Of a stretch of DNA of 64,000 bases, positions 1 through 12,135 are shown in pieces. The notes below the pieces were generated by a model. That model did no database searches, was not told where the DNA came from, and worked only from the letters and a program-made list of their open reading frames with translations. Both the position numbers and the translations under genes were made by a program. Numbering within the stretch: position 1 is the stretch's first letter; every line of letters starts with the position of its first letter. Source of the stretch: Gerris lacustris (lineage: Eukaryota; Arthropoda; Insecta; Hemiptera; Gerridae); the NCBI GenBank assembly GCA_951217055.1, contig OX578284.1, positions 31,646,187 through 31,710,186 on the forward strand. Reading direction: 5' to 3'.

Positions 1-2060
1 TGTATAGATTTTATAGTGTGAAGTGTTTCAAGTTAAACCTGCAACTATAAGTAATGTTTTTCATGTTTAGAATCGTATAAAATTGGAGTTTACCGTTTTA
101 AACCCGCGATATTATTATTATTATGTTTGGGATCAGATCAGATATTTAATTTATATTTGATTTGGACCAGTGGCGTATCCAGGGGGGCACAGGGAGCACG
201 TCTCTGAGGGTTGAACAATTATACGTGTATATTATAACACGTTGTTGACTTCGACATTTGCATTATTATTATTATTTATCGTAGTTTTTTTTCTACTATA
301 ACAGCAATAAAAAAAAAGGTTTTTATAATCGATACATTGATTGAGATAATAAAAAAAATGGCATTGCATAAAGGAAGACTTAAATTTAACAACTTTATAT
401 TAAACCAGAAATTAATTTAAATATCTGGCAAAAAGTGGTATTGAGAAATTAATTATTTATTATATATAATGCTGGACGAGAGAAAGTTAAAGGTTTTTTT
501 TTCTCTCTCAAAAAAAAAAAAAAAAAAAAAAATTGGAGCATAATTCATTTGAAAAAGTAGTGTGAGACTGTCAAGACAAGAGGGAGCGCTTAAGTCAAGG
601 AACGCCTTTACTTTAATGCTCCGGAAAGCTCGGGCCATTTAAATATGTTTTAGAGTTTTCCTTTCTTTTTTTGACCCAGCTTTTAAATTAAAAGAACTCG
701 TTTTTTCTTAAATATAACATAGAATACAATCTCAGTTTATTAATACAACAAATTGAGATTTTATTTTTTTCTTTGTAACACTTTCTCTCGTTTTTTTTTT
801 TTTTTTTTTTTTTTTTTTCATATTTTGTAACTAATGCCTTTTTTTAGACGAATAAATTATAAGAAAATCTTTTTTAGTGATTATAAAATATGAATTGTAA
901 TATAAAATTTAAATTTTAATATAAAATGAAGGATCAAGTGTAACGAGAAAACTCTTATGAATTAAAATAACATTATTTTCAATTAAAAAAGTTTTTACAT
1001 TTTGTGTTTGATTATTTGAACTAATGGTTTCGTAATTCGATTTGCATAAAATGTTGGCAGTATAACAAACAATAACTAAAAATAATAATCATAATCAATT
1101 GTGATTATTCTTTGTGAATAATAAGTACTAAAATGTTTTATATTTAAATATATAATAGTACTAATATACTAAGAGTATCCTATATTTCTGGTTTTTCGGA
1201 AAACAAAAAACATTGCTTATAAAAACTCCTGCTTGCTCTTACACCTCTAAAAATGATAAAATTGACTTGATTTTGAAAACTATACATTTCCAAAAACTAC
1301 CCTTATGTTTTTATGATATCGAAAAATAGTGTTCATAAAAGTGGTTTTGAATTTTAAAGAACGATAGCTATTTCTGTGGAAAAATTATTATTAATATTAT
1401 GGGAACGTGGAGTTACTTGCTTCATTTTGTTTCCAATCGTTAAGAATATAAAAAACGGTTTTAGTTGTTATTGATACTTTTAAATTAAAACTTGATAATT
1501 AAGACGTCTACCGGACAAATAGCCTAACCAAAATATTAAAAACTCAGTTGAATAGATATTTTTATAGCTTCTTCCCTAAATTTTCAAAGAAAAAGGCTTG
1601 CATTAATATTTTTTATAAAATCAAATCAATAAGACGTTTCCAATAGTCTCAAAACCAATTTTTATCTTCTTTTCTCTTGGTTTGAACATTTTATGGGTTG
1701 GTTCATTTTCCGCTAGGTGCTTTATTAGAACTAAAAAACTAAGATAATAAGAATTAAAAGCTAAGATTGAGTTTTTAGATTATTTATTTCCACGCTTAAT
1801 AAATAAATAACAAATATCTATAGATTCAAATAAAAACCAGCATGGCAATTTAATTTTGAAAACTTTAAGGTAGTGTTGTTAAGTATTCTGTAGAACGAAA
1901 CCACTTTATGCATCCAATTTAAACATTTAATTGACAGCAATGTTTATTCCATTTTTAAAATTTATATCACAATATTTATCGTAAAATGTTGAATGATACT
2001 CTGGGGCTTGTTTCAGATGATCTAATAAAAGTGTGTGCGTGTATGTGTAAAAATAAATTT
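1..2060. other. AT-rich noncoding stretch
   Basis: No gene or structured element could be supported here apart from the hAT-like end at 168-190. It holds a long A run (about 510-532) and a long T run (about 791-818). The short open frames over these runs are low-complexity and have no recognisable domain. Confidence 0.6.
168..190 (+). mobile_element. Orphan hAT-type terminus
   Basis: The sequence CAGTGGCGTATCCAGGGGGG closely resembles the end of the complete MITE at 3558-4632 (CAGTGGCGGATC) and hAT-type MITE ends in general. I could not find the matching opposite end, so it is either truncated or its partner has diverged. Confidence 0.45.
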
Positions 2061-2064
2061 TGAT

Positions 2065-2285
2065 GTTGTAAATTGCTTCCGAGCTTACCGAAGGTAAGGA
2101 AGCTATGTGATCGTTCTGAAGAACGAAAATATTTTATATCTCCGATTTCAAAAATTCCAAGACAGAAATCCGTTTCAGACATCAGGGAACATTTTTGGTC
2201 CCGTGTCTGTCTGTCGGTCTGTCGCTCAATTTTTGCGAACCACCATATCTTAAAAACTACTTGTTCGATTTTAATGAAATTTAAT
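2065..2285 (+). repeat. Family A repeat, partial copy
   Basis: This begins GCTTCCGAGCTTACCGAAGG, runs through a TGTCTGTCTG tract and ends at a 'cgattttaatgaaattt' motif. The same order of blocks is present, reverse-complemented, at 15345 down to about 15110 and at 38430 down to about 38240. No coding potential is convincing. Confidence 0.75.
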
Positions 2286-2589
2286 TAGTAGGTAATACTT
2301 AGCCCATTGTTGGTCCCATATAAATTTCAACCTTCTGCACTTATTTGTTTATCTTCCTCATGCTCACAAACATACATTTATTTACACCTATATCTTTAAA
2401 AGTAATCATCTGATTTTTATGAAATTTGGATGGGATGTCGAAAACAGCCCGCAGATAGCACCCGCCTATTTTCAACCATCTGCACACTTTAAATCGTGCT
2501 AAATTAATATCTCAATATGCTATAATGCCGCATGGGTAACTGACTTCACTGACTGACATTAATGTTTACCCACTTCCAGCAGTGCTAGA

Positions 2590-2870
2590 GACTTGCGGTT
2601 TGCGCTATTCGACGCGCAACGTCCATATTGTGAAGCAAAATAATTATAAAAAGTACCCTTTTCCTTCTCCTTCCCCCCTTAAAAAAATAAAAAAGGCCGA
2701 CATAATTTTTAAGCTGTTTTGGGGGCTTATTGCGGTTAAACGGTAAGTCGTATTGGAAAACGGATAGCACCAGCTGTAACTGATTTTAAAAGATCTACAA
2801 CTTTGGTCTTATGAATTTTTGTCGTATCATCATCTGTTGTACCTTAGATGGTGATAATTTTGGTATTTTG
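2590..2870 (+). repeat. Diverged interspersed repeat, second copy near 52.6-52.8 kb
   Basis: The block with 'cggtaagtcgtat', 'tctacaactttggtcttatgaattttt' and 'gttgtaccttagat' recurs in the same orientation at about 52630-52820. The copies are clearly related but diverged and no termini are obvious. Confidence 0.5.
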
Positions 2871-3557
2871 TTGGTTTTATTTTTTTTCAATTGTTGTCTT
2901 TGAATGGCCATAGTTTCTATAATAGTTGACCGATTTTATTTCTGATTAAGGCGCTTGAATCTCACACTAATGCTCTTTAAATTGATTATATTTTATTTTA
3001 ATAGTTCATCAGATTTGCTGAGTGAGAGTAAACTTTTTCCCGTGTGCCGTGTCACGTGACCACTTTTTTTGGTTTTTAATATTGTGTCGTATATCATTTG
3101 AAAGGCCTTGAAATGTACATTAACGGTATTTTATTGGTTTATTTTTAAAAAAAAAATTGTACACGTACTTTTGTACCAATTTTCAATTTTGTTGTTGGTT
3201 AAAGGGTTTAAATATATTTTTGTTATTAGTTTATTATATTTGGTTTTTATATTTATTTATTAGTTTAATAGCCCTTTTGTATTGTTTTTTTTTGTTTTTG
3301 TTTTAAATATAATTTTGGTACCACAAAGTACAGAGGTACAAATGTCATAGTTAATCTTTTATAATATGATGTATATCGTTGAAAAGCTTTTGAATAGTAG
3401 ATTAATTTTTGTTACGTTCTATTTTGTATTGTTTCTAGTTTTGAGGGGGTAAAATTGTTTTTGTTTTTTTGTTTGTTTTTTATGACAATAATGGATTGTA
3501 AAAGTATAAAATCAGTAAAGTACATGAATAGGATGCGATATGTGCCACACCAATTGG

Positions 3558-4632
3558 CAGTGGCGGATCTAGATCTTGCGGGGCCCTGGGCGAGACAAAA
3601 TGGCGGGGCCCCCTAGGATAGAGCGGGGATTGCTGATAAAAAACAATAAAGTAACTTAATAATAAACCACTTATAACTTGATCCTATTTTACGGCTAATT
3701 CCCTTCACTTAGGGCCAGTCAAACGTTTTTTCTCGACCATAGAAACGTTTTTGCTCTCAAAATAATTCAAAACTTTTAAAATAATTACAATTCTGCTCAT
3801 GATTTTAATCTAACATATTATTTTAACATAAACCCCTCAAATTATATAGTTTTCAACTAATCATCAATTTCTTTGCAAACGTAATCGAAAAGAAACATTT
3901 TTATTGTAATAAATAAGCTCTGTTTTACTTAGCTATTTATTCTTCTTCATGATATTTTGGGTTTTATGGTTAAATTATCATTGAAAATAAAAAGTTAAGC
4001 TGTGTTATTTGTGATCTAATCATTTGAAATCTACACTCGAGCACTTTAAATTTACTCCCAGAATTCATATTCTCAGCTTATAACTTTCCATTTTAGTGCC
4101 GAGTTTTTAGTTTAATTTTCAAAGACACAATTTAATAATTTGAGGGGGGTCCGGGGAAAACACAGAATAAATAACACAATCGTCATCATTTTGAAAAGAA
4201 AATTTTGTAAATATGCCCTCTCAAAACAGCGTTTTTATGCATCTCTGAGGTGAAGTATCTCCTTGACATCAATTGGTAAAACTACACTAATTGTCCCAAT
4301 TATTTCGTACTGTCCGATTTACTTAGTTTTTTTTACTATCCTTTTTTTTTAGGATTTCTCTTTTATTTATTAAGGATTCTCTTTAATTTGATTTTTTTAT
4401 AGCGAGGGGCCCCGCGAAAAGGTAGTTAGGTATTAGGCTCTACACCATGTAAACTAAATTCGACTGAATTTTATAATTCTAATATTTCATGTTTTGTACA
4501 TGGTACGGGGCCCGCGGACAACCTTCACTATGAACTATAAATTTGCCTGTAAAGTATAAGTATTTTATTTTAATTTTCTATGGCGCGGGGCCCTGGGCGG
4601 TCGCCCCCCCCCCCCCCCTGGATTCGCCCCTG
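3558..4632. mobile_element. hAT-type MITE with 8-bp target duplication
   Basis: The element starts CAGTGGCGGATCTAG and ends, in reverse complement, CAGGGGCGAATCCAG. It is flanked on both sides by the perfect 8-bp direct repeat CCAATTGG (3550-3557 and 4633-4640). An 8-bp duplication with CAG-initial inverted ends is the hallmark of the hAT superfamily. The 1,075-bp interior is AT-rich, with GGGGCCC-rich patches near both ends, and encodes no transposase, so it is non-autonomous. A C run lies near the right end at about 4605-4618. R1 copy A begins within 20 bp of its right end. Confidence 0.9.
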
Positions 4633-4648
4633 CCAATTGGCAGTCTAT

Positions 4649-5261
4649 TTTTGACTACGTTTTTATTAGCTTGCATTCTTGTTTGTTTGTCCGGTAAAAA
4701 TCTGGCAATCGATTTCTAACTAACTTCCCGAATAGCTAGACATTTGAAACTTTTAGCATAGCTCAGAACACGATGACAATGCATTATTTTAATACTTTTA
4801 GCCATCTTTCAGCAGAATTTAATTAGTTTTCAGCAAATTTTGCTGTGCGGAAAGTTAGTTCGGAAAAAATCCGCAAGTTATTTCATTTGTTTTGCCATAT
4901 CCAATATTTACGCAATCTTCATTTTGACGGGTCTCAAATTTGTGATAGATAAACATTGAATGACAGCAAAACAGGAAATATCGATTATATTATTTATCGA
5001 TTATATTATTTCAAATATATCGATGGCATGCTTTAGATTTGGTGTTGGGGAGATCCGTTGTACAAAGATTTATCCTTTTATAGGTTTAAGATAAGCTCTC
5101 TGGATGGTTGTCATTTATGTGAAGTAAATAAATTCGGAACTATTTTTTTTTTCACTAACATTATATATTATATAACAAAAACAATTATATTATCAACATT
5201 ACATACGATTCAACAGAAAATTTAAAAACGTAGTATATAAAAAGTTCTTTTTATCTGGAAA
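4649..5261 (+). repeat. R1 repeat, copy A
   Basis: About 610 bp nearly identical to 23945-24559 in the same orientation, from 'ctacgtttttattagcttgc' to 'aaaagttctttttatct'. It includes a short internal duplication of 'cgattatattattt'. There is no coding frame. It abuts the hAT MITE, while the other copy sits inside a TIR element. Confidence 0.9.
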
Positions 5262-5991
5262 TTATTTTATCTGTTTTGTAATTCTAGTTGTTTGAAATCA
5301 TGCATTACGTATCTTGATAAAAAAAAAAAATGAGAAAAAAAAGTTTATAATTGTTATTGATTGCTCGAATTATTGATTCTTAATTTATTTAATTCGGCAG
5401 AATGAATAACTTATTAAGGATCTGTAAAATTAAATTTTTAATCAATGAATGTGGTTAAATCAATATTTCAACTTATATTGTTTATTGTTCTATTTCTAAC
5501 TTTCTGTAGATAAAACCATAAAGAAACGGTTATAGTTTATTTCTGACTTACAATTTCGGCTTTCTAGTTTGATAATAGCACTTTAGGATATCAGGTGAGA
5601 TAAATCTTTTCGAGATTCGGCTGTTTTAATACCTTACTGGCTTCATGCACGCGAACTTGCCTTTTTTAACAGGTTCTAATCTGTTACGAGATCTAATTAG
5701 ATACATTTTCGTGTAGAAACATAATATATTGATTTTATGGATAGGTAATTGTATTTAAGACATTTAATAAAATTAATATTCAATTTAATGTCTTAATATG
5801 AAATTTATTATTAGAAAATGAAATGCATTATTCATTTAGGTTTTATAAGAAGATAAGTTTAACATAATATGTCAGTACATAAAAAATCAGAGATTTTGGT
5901 TTATTTAATATTACGATATTCCACCTTCCTTAATTTCTCCCTTTTAGAATTTGGATTTCGAATTAAAATGTTAACTTCTTAGGATCAGTAA
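5262..5991. other. AT-rich stretch, nothing recognised
   Basis: No open frame of interest, no structured repeat and no similarity to other parts of the window were noticed. Confidence 0.5.
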
Positions 5992-7124
5992 TAATAATAA
6001 TATTTATATAGAAATTCTTTCTTTAGGTCTATGTGGGTAGTGTTTAGTTAAAAAAATATAATTACTTCTTCATTTTTTCAAAATCACCTGCTATATTTCA
6101 ACCCCACCTTGGGTCATTTTCAAGCTACAAAATAACAATTTATGTCAAACATTAATTTAAAAAACTCTAAAAACAAATTTATAACAATTTCAACAAAAAT
6201 ATCACATTCTATAGCTATTTCAAAACCATTTTGATTTTTCATCCACACAACTAAGGATATTAGTATTTCTACATAATTTTTTTTTTATACTCTAATTAAA
6301 AAAAGCAAAAAAAACACCTGTTTTCGAATTCAATTTGAATCCTAGTCTAAAATTTGTGTTTTCTGTATTAAAATTTTATCTCCAAAACATTTTTTAAAAT
6401 TATCAGCTGTCTTCCTATAAAGATATAATTATTATTATTAATACATATATTTATTAATTAGTTATTCTAAAATATCGCTAATTTAAAAAGGAACTTACAC
6501 AGCCTTGTCAATCTATCAAAAAAAACAATTTTTAAACACATAAACTAATAAAATATAATACATTTTCTATAAGAAAATGTGTCTACTGATAATAAAATAT
6601 TATCACTGATAACAGGCATAGTGTTATCAAAATGCATACTAAGGTATGCACTACATTTATGTTATGCAGTATTATCTACATCACTAGAATAAGGAAAAAC
6701 ATTGATTGAATAACACATTTTTAACAATTTAATTCTACCTATAAAATTTTAATACAGAAAACACAAATTTTAGACTAGGATTCAAATTGAATTCGAAAAC
6801 AGGTATGTTTTTTTTAATTAGAGTATAAAAAAATTTTATGTAGAAATACTAATATCCTTAGTTGTGTGGATGAAAAATCAAAATGGTTTTGAAATAGCTA
6901 TAGAATGTGATATTTTTGTTGAAATTGTTATTAATTTGTTTTTAGAGTTTTTTAAATTAATGTTTGACATAAATTGTTATTTTGTAGCTTGAAAATGACC
7001 CAAGGTGGGGTTGAAATATAGCAGGTGATTTTGAAAAAATGAAGAAGTAATTATATTTTTTTTAACTAAACACTACCCACATAGACCTAAAAGAAAGAAT
7101 TTCTATATAAATATTAATAATTAT
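5992..7124. mobile_element. Fold-back element with ~385-bp arms
   Basis: The left arm (about 5992-6379) and right arm (about 6741-7124) are near-perfect reverse complements, for example 'aggtctatgtgggtagtg' against 'cactacccacatagacct'. The loop of about 360 bp (6380-6740) contains smaller inverted repeats such as the GATAACA/TGTTATC region near 6600-6640. No transposase is encoded. The arms are nearly identical, which suggests a recent insertion or ongoing gene conversion. Target duplications are obscured by TAA-repeat flanks. Confidence 0.85.
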
Positions 7125-7183
7125 AGTGGGTAATCAGAATTCAACAAAAGTAATAATAATAATAATAATAATTAATATTAAGT

Positions 7184-7546
7184 TTGGCTCGATTACCCCT
7201 TTTCCCCTACTTCCCCTCCCCCCTTGTATCAGGAGTGGAATTTTGTGCGTGTCATAAAGAGTTGCGTTTCCCGAAATTTTCATTCAACTTGTTCGAGGGT
7301 GCTGGTTCAATTATGAAAGTACTCGGATGCCAAATCAATCTTTTAAGTCTTAACGTTATCATCGGTCTAACAGTTAGCTACGCAATTAGGCAAGTTTTAT
7401 TTTTAACGTATAAAAGAGCTCAAATGAATTCGAATGTCCTCAAAGATAAAACGATAGATTTCTCATACTCCACTTGTGAGAAAAAGGTTTATTTCATGAT
7501 CCCTCCATTCCTATTTCATGTTCCCTTACTTAAGGAAAAAACGTGA
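7184..7546 (+). other. 120-codon open frame, probably spurious
   Basis: An open frame of 120 codons with a cysteine/phenylalanine-rich N-terminal part and one hydrophobic stretch (around residues 45-75). I recognise no family, signal peptide or splice context. It lies between two transposable elements in sequence of ordinary AT content, so a chance frame is the best explanation, but it is the longest unassigned frame in the first 10 kb. Confidence 0.15.
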
Positions 7547-7689
7547 AATGGGGATAGGTGAACCTTTTTTGCGTTCTTTTCTCCAAGGGGGAATAGGGAA
7601 TGTCAAATAATCCTCTTTTCCACGAGGAGTTTCATCTTTAAGGAAATTAGGATTAATTCTAGCTCATTTATGTTGAAACTGTTATACTA

Positions 7690-7941
7690 GCGCATCTACA
7701 CATGCGGTGGAACCGCGAAGTGGTGGTGAGGTAAATGTGTATAGTCAGTCGGTTTACTCCTCATTCGCCTTGGGCTCGTGCCGGGAGTGGTTTTTGGGGA
7801 CAAGCAAATGACTTGTATCGACGAGGCCAATACTTGACGAGTATGTTAACGGTCATTTGCGTTGTAGCGACGAACGTACGAATACTACTAGATTAGCGGA
7901 TAGTGACGAGGCGAAGAACGAGCGCGAATTTGTAGATGCGC
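7690..7941. mobile_element. 252-bp MITE with TA flanks
   Basis: The ends are GCGCATCTACA (left) and TGTAGATGCGC (right), flanked by TA on both sides, as expected for Tc1/mariner-type insertion. The interior is unusually GC-rich for this window and contains several GACGA motifs. No coding capacity. Confidence 0.7.
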
Positions 7942-7954
7942 TATTAGATATTAG

Positions 7955-8250
7955 CCTTTTTGTCTTCTTACATTCAACAAAAAATGCATCCTGCCTGTCT
8001 GTCTATGCCTGTGTGTAACGTTTTCGTGTCCGACAAGTTAAACGAATTTGTTGAAGTTTGGTATTCGTGTTCCATCGTGTTCGTGTTGGTATATTCGTGA
8101 GCATCTACTAATGCTCAGGCTAAGCTCGTTGGACAGCGTGATCCGTCCAAGAGTTCGCGTAAACGAGAGGTTAAAATGTAGAGTTGGAATTTTAGGACAG
8201 GAAAAGATTCTATCATCACCTATACTACTACTACTATTCGATTAGACGAA
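7955..8250 (+). repeat. Family A repeat, partial copy
   Basis: It contains the 'cattcaac', 'gtctgtct', 'ctcaggctaagctcgttggaca' and 'cgtaaacgagagg' blocks in the same order as the copy at 28676-29432. A short open frame across it is a by-product of the repeat. Confidence 0.75.
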
Positions 8251-8998
8251 CATATTTTCTTTTCATTATTTCTAAAGCTGGGATGGTTATGCTAGTTAAT
8301 CTAAACTTTATGAACTATTATCTCGTGAAGGCAGAATTAAAAGATAAATACATAAAGATTTTTAAGTGAAAAGTTAATGAAACCCTATATTTCAATGGGA
8401 TGCTAAGCATCTATTATCTGATGTAAAATCAAAATATTTATTAATAGTAGTTAGTTTATAGCGGAACTATACTGAATTTATTTAATATTTACAAGTGTCA
8501 TTACAGTCAAGTAGAATAGCCACCATTTCTCCCTCCCGTTTCCTTTACGGGAATTTTGCCAGAGAGAAACCTTCTTTCTTCCTACGACGGCAGGCTTACT
8601 TCGTTCGTTTTTCGCATCGTTCGTTCATTTCAGTCAATTAGAATAGCCCCTGATTATTAATATAAATTTTACTAAACAATAATGGACGAACAATAGTTAT
8701 TTTTTCACACTATAAAAATTAAAATAATTTGAATTTTTAAATATTATTTCATTTGTACCAAATGTTAAGTTTCTAGATTGAAATAAAAATAGCATTCATA
8801 TGGAAAGAATGTCTTATTTTAAGATGCAATTGGAATTAGTTACTTAGTTTGACTTTTTATTTCTGGTTTTCTTTTTCTATATTAAAAATTCAAAATGTAT
8901 GATACAAAAATATTTTTTATCTCCAGTAGGGAGAAAAAGTTATGATTTTGAATTAGATTAGAGGGACTAAAGAAAGTCTTTTCATCCCTGAACTCAAA

Positions 8999-9082
8999 AA
9001 GTAAAAGAAGGGAGAAAAAGTAAAAGTAGGGAGAAAAAGTAAAAGTAGGAAGAAAAAGTAAAAGTAGGATGAAAAAGTAAAG
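8999..9082 (+). repeat. Minisatellite, ~20-bp unit x 4
   Basis: About four tandem copies of a 20-bp purine-rich unit (AGTAAAAGTAGGGAGAAAA and variants) with single-base differences. Confidence 0.85.
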
Positions 9083-9304
9083 ATTGCTACTTAATTATTT
9101 TATAAATAAATGGCTTATGTAATGAAGTTGTTAAAATCTGGTTGGCGACACTGCTTTTTCGACCATGTTTATCTTTGTTTATAACCTGCATCTAAATAAC
9201 CTTCTATTTGAGTTTAATTCCAATTCTTATTTGTTTTTAATATTGAATCTCTTATATCTACTATTTAAAGTGCTAATAATTATTGTTATTTATTAAAATA
9301 ATAA

Positions 9305-9885
9305 TAGTCCACAGGCCACCATAAGAAGTGAGTCGCTGATTGATAAAGTTTTCTTACCTTATAGAATCGCTTATTTATGCCTTGTCCACCGATGAATTGG
9401 GTATATGGCAACTGGGCGCTGGGCCATTTATTTTTTGTTGACATGCCAAACTTGCCCTTCTGCGGGAACATTGAAAAGAGATAGATAAAGTTTTTATTTT
9501 CACAGGATCGTTTAATTAAATTATTTCAAAAACAGTGGTAAAGGTGGCCATCGATACGAGTGGGCCGTTTTCTTTTCAGCGTCTCCACAGAGAGATATGT
9601 TTGGGGCGGTGGCCACCACAAACGGCCCACTCGTATCGGTGGCCACCTTTACCACTGTTTTTGAAATAATTTAATTAAACGATCCTGTGAAAATAAAAAC
9701 TTTATCTATCTCTTTTCAATGTTCCCGCAGAAGGGCAAGTTTGGCATGTCAACAAAAAATAAATGGCCCAGCGCCCAGTTGCCATTTACCCAATTCATCG
9801 GTGGACACGGCATAAATAAGCGATTCCATAAGGTAAGAAAACTTTATCAATCAGCGACTCACTTCTTATGGTGGGCCTGTGGACT
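9305..9885. mobile_element. Near-perfect hairpin element, 266-bp arms
   Basis: The left arm 9305-9570 and right arm 9620-9885 are almost exact reverse complements separated by only 49 bp. The ends are TAGTCCACAGGCC and its complement. Transcription through it would give a long double-stranded RNA. No transposase is encoded. Open frames on both strands here mirror each other and are artefacts of the palindrome. Confidence 0.9.
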
Positions 9886-9984
9886 ATAAATAAAAACTGT
9901 GCAATGGACGAAAATGTGTATTTTCTCCATACTGGAGATAAAATATTGTATGTACCTCGTGAGTAAAGTGCCATTATTCCCCTC

Positions 9985-10150
9985 ACGATAATTATCTCTC
10001 TCGACTGGGCTTCGAGAGCTAATTAGCGTTATTTCCTCGGCTGCGCCTCGGGAATTAAAGAGTCTAATTCCCTTGGCTTCGCCTCGGGATTTAGGGACCA
10101 TGGTTCCTTCGGCATCGCCTCTAGAACCAACTTTTTCGCTCAGGGAATAA
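9985..10150. repeat. Tandem array of small GC-rich hairpins
   Basis: Four successive units each hold a short palindrome of the type CCTCGGCTGCGCCTCGGG, at about 35-40-bp spacing, separated by AT-rich linkers. The array lies immediately right of the 9305-9885 hairpin. The minus-strand frame across it is arginine/glycine/glutamate-rich because of the repeat and is not a recognised protein. Confidence 0.65.
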
Positions 10151-10199
10151 TAGCTTAATTTACTCCCTAGGTGCATAAATAACTATTATAATACAAGAT

Positions 10200-11440
10200 T
10201 TTTTTCACTGGACAAAGTAAGATTAAGGATTTTACTCATCCGGGCCTAAACCTTTTTTTAGGAACCCTAGTTTTAAAAATGTATCTAATCTTAAATTATT
10301 CAATTTCTAATCCCGGCCTATCAATCGATAAATAATCAGGAAGGATAGTTGAATTTGCTTTACTTCTTATTTTCTTATAGTAACAGAATCTGGTTGTTAT
10401 CAGTACACGACTTACCTAACTTTTAACTTTTATAATAGAGGAAAAATAATTTGTTTTTAGACGCCTAAACATGGTATGTAGGTATGTATTTATTTTATTT
10501 TTAAAGTTATAATTAAAAAGGAAAATGACAAGTAAAACTTTCATCATCCACAGTAATTGAATCACGGAATCCCGAGTTAATGTGGCTTTGTCCTAACTGA
10601 CCTACAACCGAGAAAATTTTAACTTTCTATTTATTTATTTTTAGTATTACTCAATTATATATTTTTTTTACTTCGTGTATTAGCCAGGCCATGATCATTC
10701 AAAATTTCGTAAAACTATCGTTTTGTAAAGAATAAAATATTAAATACAATTTTTTTATTGAAAATGAAAAGATTTTGAATCGAAATGTAGCAGAATTTCC
10801 TATATAGAGATGAGATTTTTCCCTAGGGTTAAATTAATAAAAATACATATGCTGAAATCTAATTATAAATTTAACAACCAAACATTAACTTTTTCCCTTA
10901 CCGGATCCATGTTTATAGGAACTTTTTTGTTCAGTGTCAAATTTCCTATAAGAACTAAGTATTGCGGTTTCGTTCGGAAAAATGATTTGGCTTTTGTACA
11001 AGAATTGGTTGAGATCCTGTCCGATTAATTTCAAGCGTGATAACATTCAATCCGCACCATAATTCAAAAACTAGTCTGTTGATCTTAAACTTGAATTATA
11101 CCATTTGAAAGCTTATGAAAAGGTGAAGTTTATCCTGTAATCGCCACACTTCTATCATTCCTCAATTAAGAGAACAAAGCTCTGGAATTTTGTGGTAAAA
11201 TTTAAAAAAAAAAATTTTTTTAAATGTAACAGGACTTAAAAGATGCTAAGCAGCTGATAATTTGAAAATCAATGAGTGATTCTGAAAAGGTTTTTTATGC
11301 TCTTTAAAATTGTTTCTTATCCCAATTTCTCTATCTCATTAAATGTTTGGAAATTTTCGTTAACCCCTCTAAAAAAACACACATTGACATTGTTTGTTGC
11401 ATTTGACCCTTAGCATTCACTAGTCGTTATGACATTTTAC
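10200..11440. other. AT-rich stretch, nothing recognised
   Basis: Contains one 72-codon open frame (10810-11028) with no recognised domain. No structured repeats were noticed. Confidence 0.5.
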
Positions 11441-11448
11441 CGTTTTTA

Positions 11449-11560
11449 CCTTGTATATATATTTATATACAAGGTAAAAACAATATTGTATATATATTTA
11501 TTGTATATATATTTATCTACTATCTTATACCTTGTATATATATTTATATACAAGGTAAAA
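11449..11560. repeat. Two copies of a short palindrome
   Basis: A 30-bp palindrome with TACCTTGTATAT/ATATACAAGGTA arms occurs at about 11449-11478 and again at about 11529-11558, with TTGTATATATATTTA repeats between. It may be a tiny MITE inserted in or derived from TA-rich DNA. Confidence 0.6.
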
Positions 11561-11784
11561 TGCAACAAATAATGTCGAGCAAGCATATGCCCATTTCTCA
11601 ATTGTTCTCAAGATATCGATTTATTTATTTTTTCATATATTTATCGGGCATAAATATATATATATACACAAATTGTGTAGTGAGAGACACCAAGGGATGT
11701 GCCACGCAAGCGTGACACATAGGAACTGTTCCAACATTAGACTATACGTCACAAAGATGTTGGCTCGGCATTACGCCATGTCCT

Positions 11785-11827
11785 GTATCGTTTCGTCGCG
11801 TCCGACTCATCAGGGGCCCGACGATGC
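11785..11827 (-). ncRNA. Hammerhead ribozyme core, copy 1
   Basis: On the minus strand the order is: helix III 5' strand GCATCGT, cleavage triplet GTC, GGGCCC, the conserved CTGATGA, helix II GTCG-GACG-CGAC, GAAA, then helix III 3' strand CGATAC. All invariant core bases are present and helix II pairs perfectly. Helix III has one A-C mismatch compared with copy 2. The cleavage site would follow the C of GTC. Helix I is only the palindrome GGGCCC with no loop, so it may need to pair with a second copy. Confidence 0.75.
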
Positions 11828-12092
11828 CCACCCAACTCTGGACCTATACCAACTCAAGAAGATCAGGTATAGGGCTTTATCAGAGACGAGCGTGCTCTCA
11901 CACTGCCATTCTTGCTTGGCTGGCAAAACAAACCAGCAATGTAATACCGTGTTTTTGCACACTGCAATAAGGTACACAAATTGTGTAGTGAGAGACACCA
12001 AGGGATGTGCCACGCAAGCGTGACACATAGGAACTGTTCCAACATTAGACTATACGTCACAAAGATGTCGGCTTGGCATTACGCCATGTCCT

Positions 12093-12135
12093 GCATCGTT
12101 TCGTCGCGTCCGACTCATCAGGGGCCCGACGATGC
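12093..12135 (-). ncRNA. Hammerhead ribozyme core, copy 2
   Basis: Same arrangement as copy 1, 308 bp away, but helix III is perfect: GCATCGT pairs with ACGATGC over 7 bp, directly before the cleavage C. CTGATGA, a 4-bp helix II with a 4-base loop, and GAAA are all in place. The loopless GGGCCC helix I is the odd point. Retention of pairing in helix III suggests this copy is the less decayed one. Confidence 0.78.

Noticed and set aside
7800..7860. Possible 5S-like block (gacgaggccaatacttgacgag)
   Set aside because: Only scattered similarity to the 5S promoter core and no GGATGGGTGACC; probably chance within the small MITE.
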